Source: an uncultured Clostridia bacterium (lineage in GTDB: Bacteria > Bacillota > Clostridia > Oscillospirales > Ruminococcaceae). From it: a stretch of DNA of 64,000 bases. Each line of letters starts with the position of its first letter. Position 1 is the stretch's first letter. Where the stretch lies: contig CANQUM010000010.1 in assembly GCA_947627045.1 (NCBI GenBank), positions 1-64,000 on the forward strand, in the 5' to 3' direction. The notes below the pieces were generated by a model that saw only the letters and a list, made by a program, of their open reading frames with translations, had not been told where the DNA came from and ran no database searches. Shown here one piece after another: positions 1 to 8,232 of this stretch. Position numbers and translations under genes: made by a program.

Positions 1-147
1 AGCGTTATAGTTCTTGCTGAGGGAACGGCAATAGATGAAAATATGCTTCCAAAGGCTGAGATGCAGGGGATAACGGTTGTGCAGTCAGACAAGCCTATTT
101 ATGAAACGGCAGTTATGATTTACAGCCTGCTTAAAGAAAATGCTTAG
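1..147 (+). CDS. C-terminal fragment, DRTGG-domain-like protein (partial)
   Basis: Only the last 48 codons are in the window; the reading frame is open from base 1 to the TAG at 145-147. The fragment contains a VIVLAEG strand, then a KAEMQGI segment and VVQSDKPIYE near the end, which resembles the tail of DRTGG domains found beside PHP-domain genes and [FeFe]-hydrogenase-associated genes in Clostridia. It overlaps the next gene by 8 bases, so the two are probably translationally coupled. The family call rests on a short fragment and on context; the molecular function of DRTGG domains is not settled. Confidence 0.5.
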   Translation, partial: SVIVLAEGTAIDENMLPKAEMQGITVVQSDKPIYETAVMIYSLLKENA

Positions 148-865
148 CCTGTCATACGATTTACATATACATTCCTGTCTGTCGCCCTGCGGTGATAATG
201 AATCTACCCCTGCAAATATAGTCGGAATGGCATACGTTAAAGAGCTTGACGTTATCGCTCTGTGCGACCATAACACCTCGAAAAACTGCGTTGCTGCAAG
301 CGAAGTCGCAAAGGCTTACGGCAAGACTCTTATCTGCGGAATGGAGCTTACCACTGAGGAGGAAGTTCACGTTGTTTGCCTTTTGCCCAGTTTGGAGAGA
401 GCGCTTGAGCTTGACGAGTATGTAAATCAAAGAATTATGCCTGTAGAGAATAATCCTGATATATTCGGCGAACAACTAATAATGAACAGCGATGACGAGG
501 TTATCGGACACGAGAATAAGCTGCTTATCAATGCGACGACAATTTCCTTTTCAAAGGTGTTTCCTTTAGTTGAAAGTCTTAGCGGAGTTGCTATACCTGC
601 TCATATAGACAAGCAGGCTAACTCGCTTTTGGCAAACTTAGGCTTTATTCCGCCGGACTCTACATTTAAAACTGTCGAGCTTAAAAACCTCAATAACCTT
701 CCCGAGCTTAAAGCTCAGCACGATTATTTAAACAGCTGTAAGGTGATAACAAGCTCAGACGCACACTATCTTCGGGATATAAACGAGCCTGTTAATTTTC
801 TGCACGCTGAGGAAAATTCAGCAGAGGCTGTTATTGAGGCGTTAAAGAATCCAAAGATCTTGTAG
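140..865 (+). CDS. PHP-domain metal-dependent phosphoesterase
   Basis: The 241-residue protein opens with YDLHIHSCLSPCGD, the first metal-binding motif of the PHP superfamily, followed by ALCDHNTSKN (motif 2), an IPAHIDK motif near residue 155 and TSSDAHYL near residue 210. These histidines and aspartates form the usual tri-metal centre. The length fits stand-alone YciV/TrpH-like PHP phosphoesterases, but the substrate cannot be read from sequence. ATG 140 lies inside the preceding DRTGG-like gene, a pairing common in clostridial genomes near electron-bifurcating hydrogenase genes. It is a cytosolic enzyme with no signal peptide. Confidence 0.85.
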   Translation: MLSLSYDLHIHSCLSPCGDNESTPANIVGMAYVKELDVIALCDHNTSKNCVAASEVAKAYGKTLICGMELTTEEEVHVVCLLPSLERALELDEYVNQRIMPVENNPDIFGEQLIMNSDDEVIGHENKLLINATTISFSKVFPLVESLSGVAIPAHIDKQANSLLANLGFIPPDSTFKTVELKNLNNLPELKAQHDYLNSCKVITSSDAHYLRDINEPVNFLHAEENSAEAVIEALKNPKIL

Positions 866-918
866 ATGTTTTATAAATCAGGGTATGAAAAAATTTGCGT
901 ATGAATGGAGGATTTAAA

Positions 919-1290
919 ATGAAACAATGCTGTCTTCACGAATCTGGAGAGGATTATTTAGAAACCATTTTAATACTTCACAATAAAACAGGATATGTGC
1001 GCTCTATTGATATTGCGACAGAGTTGGGGTATTCAAAGCCGAGCGTTAGCCGTGCTATGGGTATTCTGAAAGCAAACGGATATATAACCGTCGAGCCGTC
1101 GGGGCAGATAGTTCTAACAAGCGAGGGCAGAAAAAAGGCGGAGTCTGTATATCACAGACATTTAGTCATAACCGATTTTCTCGAGGGTTTAGGCGTATCA
1201 AGGGAAAATGCCGAGCTTGACGCCTGCAAAATAGAGCATATTATCTCGGAGGAGACTTTTGCGAGGATAAAGGAAAATTGCGATAGATAA
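919..1290 (+). CDS. DtxR/MntR-family metal-dependent regulator (short form)
   Basis: A 123-residue DNA-binding protein. The N-terminal winged helix (GEDYLETILILHNKTGYVRSIDIATELGYSKPSVSRAM) is typical of DtxR/MntR, followed by the wing and the metal-binding dimerisation helices (VYHRHLVITDFLEGLG, DACKIEHIISEETFARI). There is no C-terminal SH3-like domain, so it is an MntR-type short form. ATG 919 is chosen because TGGAGGA sits 7 bases upstream; a TTG at 895 has no ribosome site. The H-H and E-H residues that normally bind Mn/Fe are present. Its targets are not evident locally; it probably controls metal uptake genes elsewhere. Confidence 0.85.
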   Translation: MKQCCLHESGEDYLETILILHNKTGYVRSIDIATELGYSKPSVSRAMGILKANGYITVEPSGQIVLTSEGRKKAESVYHRHLVITDFLEGLGVSRENAELDACKIEHIISEETFARIKENCDR

Positions 1291-1320
1291 TTGATGATTG
1301 ACAATGGAAAATGGATAATT
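1289..1320 (+). repeat. AT-rich dispersed repeat fragment (TTGAT.ATTG.CAATG type)
   Basis: The stretch just after the DtxR stop (TTGATGATTGACAATGGAAA) closely resembles one at 11435-11460 (TTGATAATTGTCAATGAAAA). Similar short AT-rich intergenic sequences are scattered in many bacterial genomes. No coding role is seen. Confidence 0.45.
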
Positions 1321-1334
1321 ATTGCTATAATAAA

Positions 1335-1547
1335 TCATTCTTCCGCCTCTTGCATCAGTTCATTACAATGTTCGCTTAATTTTGAGGCTTCGTCTGCTAA
1401 ACATTCAAACGCTCCTTTGAAAATGTCGTCTTCAAAGGAATTGATAAAGCATAATAAGCATACTTGTGCAAGTCCTGACAACATTTCAGCCTCTTTCATT
1501 ACATCTTCAAAGTCTACTAAATGAATAGCCCTAAATTTTCTTTTCAT
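1335..1547 (-). CDS. Hypothetical 70-residue protein
   Basis: I do not recognise the family. The 70-residue product is helical and acidic with several cysteines (GLAQVCLLCFINSFEDD, AFECLADEASKLSEHCNEL). ATG 1547 is chosen because AAAGGACG stands about 10 bases upstream; longer in-frame extensions cross the promoter described at 1577-1606. It is divergent from the ribbon-helix-helix gene at 1691, and the two share a 143-bp intergenic region. The small size and regulator neighbour suggest accessory DNA, but no toxin motif is visible. Confidence 0.6.
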   Translation of the reverse strand: MKRKFRAIHLVDFEDVMKEAEMLSGLAQVCLLCFINSFEDDIFKGAFECLADEASKLSEHCNELMQEAEE

Positions 1548-1576
1548 TGATATCACGTCCTTTGTTTTTATTATAT

Positions 1577-1606
1577 ATAATAGCATACTGTGCACAGTAT
1601 TATCAA
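1577..1606 (-). promoter_or_regulatory. Promoter of the 70-aa gene with a 16-bp palindrome as its spacer
   Basis: On the minus strand -35 TTGATA (1601-1606) and -10 TATTAT (1577-1582) are 18 bp apart. The spacer carries the perfect palindrome ATACTGTGCACAGTAT at 1585-1600. An operator in this position would block RNA polymerase, so a repressor site is likely. The adjacent ribbon-helix-helix protein is the obvious candidate, but that link is inference. Confidence 0.65.
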
Positions 1607-1690
1607 TGGCTAAAATGTACAAATTTATAGTTCAATTGGAGCGAGTTTTTGTTAATAAAATATAATTGTTTTGAAAGGTTGGTAGTACAT

Positions 1691-1876
1691 ATGGGAAAGA
1701 CATCAACAGCGAGTAAACAAAAGTATAATAAAAAGGCTTATGAAAGAGTCGTTTTAACTGTAAAAAAGGGCGATAAAGAAAAAATCTTTAAAAAAGCATC
1801 AGAGCGTGGAAAAAGTGTAAACGCTTATATTAAAGACTTAATCAACGCAGATACTAATGGAATGTTAAAGGATTAG
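1691..1876 (+). CDS. Ribbon-helix-helix (Arc/CopG-like) small DNA-binding protein
   Basis: A 61-residue basic protein. A beta-strand-like segment (YERVVLTVKKGDKEK) is followed by two helices (IFKKASERGKSVNAYIKDLI), the arrangement of Arc/MetJ/CopG dimers in which the strand pair enters the DNA major groove. The N-terminal tail is Lys/Ser-rich. ATG 1691 follows a GAAAGG about 12 bases upstream. Such proteins act as autorepressors or antitoxins; no toxin gene is seen next to it. The palindrome at 1585-1600 in the shared intergenic region is a plausible operator. Confidence 0.7.
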   Translation: MGKTSTASKQKYNKKAYERVVLTVKKGDKEKIFKKASERGKSVNAYIKDLINADTNGMLKD

Positions 1877-1904
1877 TGGAGGCGGAAATTTTCGCAAAGT
1901 TTTC

Positions 1905-1933
1905 TTGACATCTTTGGATTAATAGGTTAATAT
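1905..1933 (+). promoter_or_regulatory. Sigma-A promoter for the corC-like gene
   Basis: TTGACA (1905-1910), a 17-bp spacer and TAATAT (1928-1933) lie 45 bp before the start codon at 1979. The match to consensus is strong. Confidence 0.8.
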
Positions 1934-1978
1934 GTAATTGAAAAATTAAAACTATCTCGAAAGGAAATGATTACTTAG

Positions 1979-2809
1979 ATGGACGACTCAGCGGGGCAAA
2001 CAGGAGGATTATTTGCAAGGATATTCGGTAAAAGAAAAAACGGTTCTTTGACTGAAGATGAAATTATGGAGATATTAAACGGCGAGGACGCCGACGATAT
2101 TGATGAGAGTCAAAAGGAAATGATAAGCAATATCTTTGAGTTTGACGATCTTGAAGTGAGAGATGTTATGACTCACAGAACGGATATATCGGCGGTCGAG
2201 GTAAAGAGCGATCTAAAGGACGCCGTATCTCTTATAATTGAAAAGGGAGTTTCCCGTATTCCTGTTTTTGATGAGACGATAGATAATATTTGCGGAGTTA
2301 TTTATGCAAAGGATCTGCTTGCACTGATATTTGATGAAGACCCGGGAAGTCATAAAATATCTGAATTTGTCAGGGAGATAAAGTTTATTCCTGAAACTAA
2401 TCATTGCTTTGAGCTTTTTGATATATTTACATCTCAAAAGATACAGATAGCAGTTGCGGTCGATGAATACGGCGGAACTGCGGGTCTTGTAACAATGGAG
2501 GATCTGCTTGAGGCAATTGTAGGAAACATTCAGGACGAGTATGACAATGAGACGGAAGAAATTCAGGAAGTCTCGCAAGATGTTTACGAGGTTCTGGGAA
2601 CTGCCGATACTGAGGACGTTGCCGATAAGTTGGGAATAGAGTTTTCAGATGACAATGACTGCGACACGATCGGCGGATTTGTGATAAATCTTTTAGGGCA
2701 TATACCCGATGAGAGCGAAAGACCTACAGTAGAGTTCGGAGGATTCAGGTTCACTGTAATTTCAGTAGATGACAAACGTATAGAGAAATTAAAAGCTGAA
2801 AAGCTATAA
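1979..2809 (+). CDS. CorC/HlyC-type CBS-domain protein without membrane domain
   Basis: This 276-residue protein has the MEILN.GE...DIDESQKEMISNIFEFDDLEVRDVMTHRTDI hallmark of CorC/HlyC proteins, two CBS motifs (about residues 65-190, with SRIPVFDE and VDEYGGTAGLVTMEDLLEAIVG), and a C-terminal transporter-associated domain (about 200-276, DTIGGFVINLLGHIP). It has no DUF21 transmembrane domain, as in enterobacterial CorC. The family is linked to Mg/Co ion homeostasis, and CBS pairs usually bind adenine nucleotides. AAAGGA lies 13 bases before the ATG, slightly far. It is followed after 33 bp by the transglutaminase-like gene and may be co-transcribed with it. Confidence 0.85.
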   Translation: MDDSAGQTGGLFARIFGKRKNGSLTEDEIMEILNGEDADDIDESQKEMISNIFEFDDLEVRDVMTHRTDISAVEVKSDLKDAVSLIIEKGVSRIPVFDETIDNICGVIYAKDLLALIFDEDPGSHKISEFVREIKFIPETNHCFELFDIFTSQKIQIAVAVDEYGGTAGLVTMEDLLEAIVGNIQDEYDNETEEIQEVSQDVYEVLGTADTEDVADKLGIEFSDDNDCDTIGGFVINLLGHIPDESERPTVEFGGFRFTVISVDDKRIEKLKAEKL

Positions 2810-2842
2810 ACTAAAATAAAGCTTAGAACAGGTGTGAATAAG

Positions 2843-4297
2843 ATGTCAAAGCCTATACGTTCAAAGAAAAAGACATATATAGAATTTGTTGTTTTCGTAT
2901 GCGTGATCACTTTTTTAGTGGTTGCGCTTTGCTTGTTTCCGAAGGGTGATGATAAAAAGAACTTGCCGGCACAAACGGGTAATGTCTCATCAAAAACGGT
3001 CTCACAGACAGGTGTTTATAAAACAAGCGTAACCGACACTCATAACAGCTCAAAGGCTTCTAAGTCAGAAAGCGTTAAGAGCAAAGCAACGGCACAAAGC
3101 TCTGAGACGGCTTCAAAAGAAAGTGAAGCGAATACTAAAACCGAACAAAAAACAGCGGAGACAAAGCCTGTAAAAAGTTACGAAAAAACCAATACAGAGC
3201 AGTCTGATATTACGGTGAGCAGGTCAGAGCCTGTTGACAATTTCAAAAAGCATATGATAAGCGGTTTAACGGCTGAACAGAGAATAGTATTAAATCAGAT
3301 ATTAGACGGCATAGAGAATTTTGAAACCTATATCAGTATAAAAAATAATGTTTTGAAAAGAGAAGACACTAAAACATTATTCAGCTTATTTGTGTTAGTA
3401 AAAATTGCCTGTATTGAAAACAGCTCGGTGGCATCGACCTACAGTTATATCGGAAATGACGAATACATATCTGCGTTTAAATTCACCTATACAAAATCTA
3501 AAGAAAAGGCTTTGAACGAAAAAAAGAAGTTAGAAAAAAGAGCAGAGTCTTTGATAAAGAAAATCACGCCCGATATGAACGAGTTTGAAAAAGTAAAATA
3601 CATTCATGATGAAATTACTAAAAACTGCGTTTACGGAGAGCTAAAGTCAGGAAGCCACGATTCGGCATACGGCTGTTTAGTTAAGGGAAAGGCTAATTGC
3701 GAAGGCTATGCAAAGGCGTTTTTACTGCTCTGCAACAAAGCAGGTATAGATTGTATGATAGTTACCGGTACTGCTGTAGATAATGAAGGCGAAAGCGCTT
3801 CGCATATGTGGAATATGGTAATGGTAAACGGCAAATGGTATCATATTGATCTGACCTGGGACGACCCTACTCTTTCACCCCTTGACAAGAGCTATATAAG
3901 GTACGATTTTTTCAATTTAACAGACAGCGAAATATTACCGACTCATACAAGCGAAAAAAACAAGTTTTATAAATATCCGAAGGCAAATTCGGTAAAGTGT
4001 AATTATTTTGTCTACAATGGCTATTGCGGTTATGATTTCAAATCTGCCTGCGAAGCTATGGAGAGGTCGGTGGCTGATGCTGTAAAAAGCGGAAATAAAT
4101 ACGCTTCAATAAAGCTCAATAACAATAAGACTTACGCTTCTGTAAAGAAAAAGCTGTTTAGATCCACAAATGGGGAAACTCCCATATTCGAGATACTGAA
4201 AAGGGTAAAGAAAAAGACTGAGGCTGATTTTTCTGTTAAGAAAATAAGCAAAATATTTATGGAGCAAACCAATGTCATAACCGTAGGTTTAAAATAA
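2843..4297 (+). CDS. Membrane-anchored transglutaminase-like protein
   Basis: A short basic N-terminus precedes one transmembrane segment (about residues 13-32, IEFVVFVCVITFLVVALCLF), then a roughly 100-residue Ser/Thr/Lys-rich linker and a transglutaminase-like fold. The catalytic triad can be placed: Cys286 in KANCEGYAKAF, His321 in SHMWNMV and Asp336 in YHIDLTWDDP. Such proteins sit outside the membrane and act as thiol proteases or amidases; the substrate is unknown. ATG 2843 is preferred because AGG is about 10 bases upstream; a GTG at 2834 is also possible. A bidirectional terminator follows. It is probably in an operon with the corC-like gene. Confidence 0.8.
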   Translation: MSKPIRSKKKTYIEFVVFVCVITFLVVALCLFPKGDDKKNLPAQTGNVSSKTVSQTGVYKTSVTDTHNSSKASKSESVKSKATAQSSETASKESEANTKTEQKTAETKPVKSYEKTNTEQSDITVSRSEPVDNFKKHMISGLTAEQRIVLNQILDGIENFETYISIKNNVLKREDTKTLFSLFVLVKIACIENSSVASTYSYIGNDEYISAFKFTYTKSKEKALNEKKKLEKRAESLIKKITPDMNEFEKVKYIHDEITKNCVYGELKSGSHDSAYGCLVKGKANCEGYAKAFLLLCNKAGIDCMIVTGTAVDNEGESASHMWNMVMVNGKWYHIDLTWDDPTLSPLDKSYIRYDFFNLTDSEILPTHTSEKNKFYKYPKANSVKCNYFVYNGYCGYDFKSACEAMERSVADAVKSGNKYASIKLNNNKTYASVKKKLFRSTNGETPIFEILKRVKKKTEADFSVKKISKIFMEQTNVITVGLK

Positions 4298-4306
4298 CAC
4301 ATAAAA

Positions 4307-4338
4307 AAGACGCTCGGCTTAAAAAAGTCAAGCGTCTT
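4307..4338. terminator. Bidirectional terminator between the transglutaminase gene and tsaD
   Basis: The arms AAGACGCTCGGCTT (4307-4320) and AAGTCAAGCGTCTT (4325-4338) pair with one mismatch and one wobble. The minus-strand transcript has six U residues after the stem, so it serves tsaD best. Confidence 0.8.
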
Positions 4339-4348
4339 AAATTTTGAA

Positions 4349-5359
4349 TTAAATTTCAGTTATCGGCATTGTTGCAACAGCATTAAGACTTTCGTCGGCA
4401 TGCTTTCCTGCCAGAAAATCAAAGTATCCCTGACTTGCTATCATTGCACCGTTGTCGCCGCAGTATTTAAGCTCGGGGCAGAAAAACTCAAATCCGTGCT
4501 TTTCACATTCGCTTGACAACAGATGCCTTACGCCTGAGTTTGCTGAAACCCCTCCCGATACCGCAACTGTCTTATACCCCAGTTCTGACGCCGCCTTTAT
4601 CGTTTTGGAAACTAAGATTTCCGAAATAGTTTTTTGAAAAGACGCACAGAGGTCGTCGGAGTTTATTTTTTCGCCCTTTTGCGATGCGTTGTGAACTAGA
4701 TTTATCACAGCGGTTTTCAATCCTGAAAATGAAAAGTCAAACTCACTTCCTGCAACGTGCGGGTGAGGGAGCGCATATGCCTTAGGATCGCCTCTTTTAG
4801 ACGCTTCATCTATGCTTTTTCCTCCGGGATACGGGTAACCTATTGTTCTTGCAACCTTGTCAAAGCATTCGCCTGCCGCGTCGTCTCTGGTTCGCCCTAC
4901 AATGCGGTATTTTGTGTAGTCGAGAACTTCTACAATATGGCTGTGCCCTCCGCTTATGACTAATGCCAAATAAGGAGGCTTTAGATTTGGATTTGATATA
5001 TAATTTGCAGCTATGTGCCCTGCGATATGATGAACAGGAACAAGCGGCAGACCGGTATCCATAGCGAGTCCCTTTGCAAATGAGACCCCAACCAGCAAAG
5101 CCCCTATCAAGCCTGGTGCGTAGGTAACTGCTAAAGCGTCTATGTCATCGAGAGTGCAGTCAGCGCCGCTCAGTGCATTTTCAATAACTATGTGAATATT
5201 CTCGCAGTGGCGGCGTGACGCTATTTCAGGAACAACTCCGCCGTATAGCTTATGCTCGTCTATCTGCGACGCTACAATATTTGAAAGAACTTCTTTCCCG
5301 TCTTCAACAACAGCGGCGGCTGTTTCGTCGCAGGAACTTTCAATACCTAGAATTTTCAT
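4349..5359 (-). CDS. tsaD: tRNA N6-adenosine threonylcarbamoyltransferase TsaD
   Basis: TsaD transfers the threonylcarbamoyl group to A37 of ANN-decoding tRNAs. The 336-residue protein begins MKILGIESSCDETAAAVV, the family's signature, and has metal-binding His111 and His115 in VHHIAGHIAANY, the ASKT-like nucleotide-binding region (VISGGHSHIVEV, DDAAGECFDKVAR) and a C-terminal CGDNGAMIA. ATG 5359 is chosen over an upstream in-frame codon because it matches family N-termini and has CGGAG 8 bases upstream. rimI lies just upstream, a common arrangement. A hairpin with arms CCTTGT/ACAAGG (5376-5391) lies in the 68-bp gap. tsaB and tsaE are not in the window. Confidence 0.95.
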   Translation of the reverse strand: MKILGIESSCDETAAAVVEDGKEVLSNIVASQIDEHKLYGGVVPEIASRRHCENIHIVIENALSGADCTLDDIDALAVTYAPGLIGALLVGVSFAKGLAMDTGLPLVPVHHIAGHIAANYISNPNLKPPYLALVISGGHSHIVEVLDYTKYRIVGRTRDDAAGECFDKVARTIGYPYPGGKSIDEASKRGDPKAYALPHPHVAGSEFDFSFSGLKTAVINLVHNASQKGEKINSDDLCASFQKTISEILVSKTIKAASELGYKTVAVSGGVSANSGVRHLLSSECEKHGFEFFCPELKYCGDNGAMIASQGYFDFLAGKHADESLNAVATMPITEI

Positions 5360-5427
5360 ATATATCTCCGTATACCCTTGTTCTGACAAGGCTTTTTCTA
5401 TAAATTAAAGTATTTTAGCACATTCCG

Positions 5428-5901
5428 CTAGATGAGATTTTTAGTCATCAGCACAGCGCTTTCGATGGGGTCGCGGTAGAATTTTTTTCGCTTTCCTACT
5501 GTTAAATAACCCAAAGATGTGTAGAGAGAGATAGCGGGGAGATTTGACTCTCTTACCTCAAGAGTAATGAATGCAGCCTTTTTGCTTTCGGCAATTTTCT
5601 CAAGCAACGTCAAAAGACCCTTGCCTATACCTTTACGTCTGAAATTCTCAGACACGGCAATGTTGTTTATGTAAACCTCATTGCTTAGTATTCTTGCGTT
5701 TACAAAGCCTGCGACGGTCTGCTCTAAAGAAGATGTTTCTTCGCTGCTGTCGGCATACAAGGCGACAACAGTAAGCGACATAGGGTTTTCAAGCTCGTCA
5801 TAAAAAGCTGCTTCGCTCCACGGATGGCTGAAGCACTCTCTTTCAATTTGAGAGACTGCCCTTAAATGCTCTTTACACATCTGTTTGTAAATCAATTGCA
5901 T
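5428..5901 (-). CDS. rimI: Ribosomal-protein-alanine N-acetyltransferase RimI
   Basis: A 157-residue GNAT-fold acetyltransferase. It has the HPWSEAAFYDELENP start region of RimI, the acetyl-CoA pyrophosphate loop FRRKGIGKGLLTLL, and the ITLEVRESNLPAISLYTSLGY motif that positions the acceptor. RimI acetylates the N-terminal alanine of ribosomal protein S18; the clostridial homologues can be broader. It starts 11 bp after the beta-helix gene's stop, with no convincing ribosome site of its own (AAGGT is about 18 bases upstream), so translation may be coupled. Its position next to tsaD supports the name. Confidence 0.88.
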   Translation of the reverse strand: MQLIYKQMCKEHLRAVSQIERECFSHPWSEAAFYDELENPMSLTVVALYADSSEETSSLEQTVAGFVNARILSNEVYINNIAVSENFRRKGIGKGLLTLLEKIAESKKAAFITLEVRESNLPAISLYTSLGYLTVGKRKKFYRDPIESAVLMTKNLI

Positions 5902-5912
5902 AAAATCAGTGA

Positions 5913-8222
5913 TTATTTTACCTTGACCTTTTTAATTGTCGAATAAGCACCGTATGCGACCTTGCCTGCATCGTAATTTTTATAAGCCTTGATGCGGAAG
6001 AAGTATTTCTTTTTGGATTTCAGCTTTTTGATGGTGCACTTTTTAGCGTTTTTCTTTATCTTCTTTGTTTTTACGTTCTTAAAGGTTCTCTTTAAAGAAT
6101 ACTCAACTATATAACCGTTTACGCCGCTGAGCTTTTTCCAAGATACATTTACAGTCTTTTTCTTTTTGGATTTAACTTTTAGCGATTTGACCTTTTTAAC
6201 AGTCGGTTTTGTTACTTTATTAGTTTTTGGCGTTGACTTCTTAACCGTAATTACCGCATCGTTTTGTGCGACCTGAGAATCCTTTGACACTTTACAGTTA
6301 GCAGCGTTATTTGAGAAAGTATTTCCTGAGATCTTATTGACCTTTGATTTGGTACCGACTGAAATGCCGTTGCCTTTAGAACCGCTTATACTGTTGCTTG
6401 ATATTTCTGAAACGCTGGAGTTTGTGCTGACAGAAATACCGTGCGAGGTTGAATTGCTGACTTTATTGCTCTTTACTGACGCTGCAGATGAACCGCCATA
6501 GATGAAGATTCCGTTTTTGCCCGAATTTGAAATTGTATTGCCTTCGATATTGCCTGTAATTTTACAGTTAGTTGAAAGAACGATTCCGTTTTGCTTTGAA
6601 CCTGATACTGTGTTTTTAGAAACAGACACTGCAGAAGCATAGCTCCAAAGGCTTATACCGTGTTCTCCTGAATTTGAAATTGTGTTCTGCTCAATTGTAT
6701 TAGCCTTGCTATTGTCTGCTATACGAATTCCCTGAAGTGAAGAATTTTTTATAGTATTATTAGAAATATTTCTAGTTACAGACGAGTTTTTATTAATAAT
6801 TATTCCGTTGTTTTTAGCGTCGCTAATGCTGTTATCACTAATTAAATTAACGCTTGTGCTATCATAAATTTGAATGCCGTTTTGCGAAGGATTATTTATA
6901 GTGTTTTTTGCAATACTTGCGGTTACTTTTGAGCTTCCGCTTGCCGAAATGCCATGACCTTTTGCATCAGTAACAGTGTTGCCGTCTATGTTGGCAACTG
7001 ACGATTCATCCTGAATGGCAATTCCGTGATAGCCTGCTCTTGTAATAGTGTTGTTGCTGATAGAATCAAGCTGTGTAACGTTTCTGTTTGGATTGTTTGC
7101 AGGAAGTGTACTTTTTTCAAACAACAATATGCCCATATCGCCTATATCGGTGAGAACATTATCTGTAACCGTACCGCCGAAACTTCTTTTAATTATGATA
7201 CCTTTATCTGAGCAGTTATTTATTTTATTGCCCTTTATAGTTACATTCTTATGACCTCTTGATGCAATAGCAACAGAAGAACAATTATTTATTGTATTGT
7301 AAGAAATATCTATATTCTCGTGATAAACAGGAGCTCCCGGATTACTGAGAGGTCCTGCGCCGTCTGTTAAGGTTTTGTCGCTTCCGCAGGCAGAATCAAA
7401 ATTACTGAAGCCGGTGTTTTTAGTATTAAATGAATTTGACAGAACTCTTATATCCCTGCAGGCTGTATCATCCGGATAGTATCCTTCAGGAATAGATTCG
7501 TGGGTAGGACATTCTACATGCTCGCCGTCGCTTCTGTTACACGTGCTGTGAGAATGGGCTATGTCAATTTGCAGAGCCATATAAGATACATTACTGTTTG
7601 ATTTTTTCAAGCCGTCGAACGAACAGTTCTGAATAAGACAGTTTTTAACTGCATTGATTTCAACAAGATGTCCGTTGTAGTTGTTTTGGAAAGCAGCGTT
7701 TAAAAGATATATATTCTCTGCGTGACAGAATATAATGTTTGTACTTGTTGGTGTATCAACCGCACTCATATCTCCGCCGCTCCATGTGCCGCCGTTTATG
7801 TACACATTTTTTGTCAGATCATACTTTCCTGTTTTACTTTCTAAACCGAAAGAACCGTCCTTTGCAACATTACGAATTATACCGGTTCCCTTATCGTTTG
7901 GGTTATTGTATGTTCTTTTAATTGTTGCACCTTCGGCTTGTATGATAGTATTTGAATAAACCCTAAGCGGCAAGTCGATTTGATATGTTCCGCTGTTTAA
8001 TACCACCTTTGTGTATGCACTGTCAGAATTGTCAATGGCGTTGTTAAGAGCTTCCTGAATGGAATCGCCGGGTGAAATGGTAATTGTTTCGGTCGCCTCA
8101 GGTATAATAACGCTTACCGTTTCGCCTTCAGCCATAACAGAAGGGAATGACGCTGACGTTACCATTAAAGATAACGCAGATAATAGTGATAAAGTTCTTT
8201 TTGTTGATTTAAAAATATTCAT
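5913..8222 (-). CDS. Secreted right-handed beta-helix protein with C-terminal FN3-like domain
   Basis: The 769-residue protein starts with a signal peptide (MNIFKSTKRT then LSLLSALSLMVTSASFPSVMA, likely cut before EGE). Residues of about 40-650 are parallel beta-helix repeats; from about residue 350 onward a unit of roughly 20-35 residues with the pattern N-x-I-x-x-S-x-x-N/H-G-I-x-I recurs over a dozen times. About the last 90 residues are a Lys-rich fibronectin-III-like module (SLKVKSKKKKTVNVSWKKL). The fold is shared with pectate lyases, NosD and adhesins; I see no catalytic signature, so binding or carbohydrate modification are both open. The ribosome site is 29 bases from ATG 8222, with a hairpin between them (8233-8249). 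A TTG at 8261 would be in frame but overlaps the ribosome site. Confidence 0.8.
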   Translation of the reverse strand: MNIFKSTKRTLSLLSALSLMVTSASFPSVMAEGETVSVIIPEATETITISPGDSIQEALNNAIDNSDSAYTKVVLNSGTYQIDLPLRVYSNTIIQAEGATIKRTYNNPNDKGTGIIRNVAKDGSFGLESKTGKYDLTKNVYINGGTWSGGDMSAVDTPTSTNIIFCHAENIYLLNAAFQNNYNGHLVEINAVKNCLIQNCSFDGLKKSNSNVSYMALQIDIAHSHSTCNRSDGEHVECPTHESIPEGYYPDDTACRDIRVLSNSFNTKNTGFSNFDSACGSDKTLTDGAGPLSNPGAPVYHENIDISYNTINNCSSVAIASRGHKNVTIKGNKINNCSDKGIIIKRSFGGTVTDNVLTDIGDMGILLFEKSTLPANNPNRNVTQLDSISNNTITRAGYHGIAIQDESSVANIDGNTVTDAKGHGISASGSSKVTASIAKNTINNPSQNGIQIYDSTSVNLISDNSISDAKNNGIIINKNSSVTRNISNNTIKNSSLQGIRIADNSKANTIEQNTISNSGEHGISLWSYASAVSVSKNTVSGSKQNGIVLSTNCKITGNIEGNTISNSGKNGIFIYGGSSAASVKSNKVSNSTSHGISVSTNSSVSEISSNSISGSKGNGISVGTKSKVNKISGNTFSNNAANCKVSKDSQVAQNDAVITVKKSTPKTNKVTKPTVKKVKSLKVKSKKKKTVNVSWKKLSGVNGYIVEYSLKRTFKNVKTKKIKKNAKKCTIKKLKSKKKYFFRIKAYKNYDAGKVAYGAYSTIKKVKVK

Positions 8223-8232
8223 TTTTGATTTT

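Noticed and set aside
1335-1876. Toxin-antitoxin pair
   Set aside because: The genes are divergent rather than co-transcribed and the 70-aa protein has no known toxin motif.
5376-5391. Terminator between rimI and tsaD
   Set aside because: The CCTTGT/ACAAGG stem has a U-rich tail only on the plus strand, opposite to the genes; its role is unclear.
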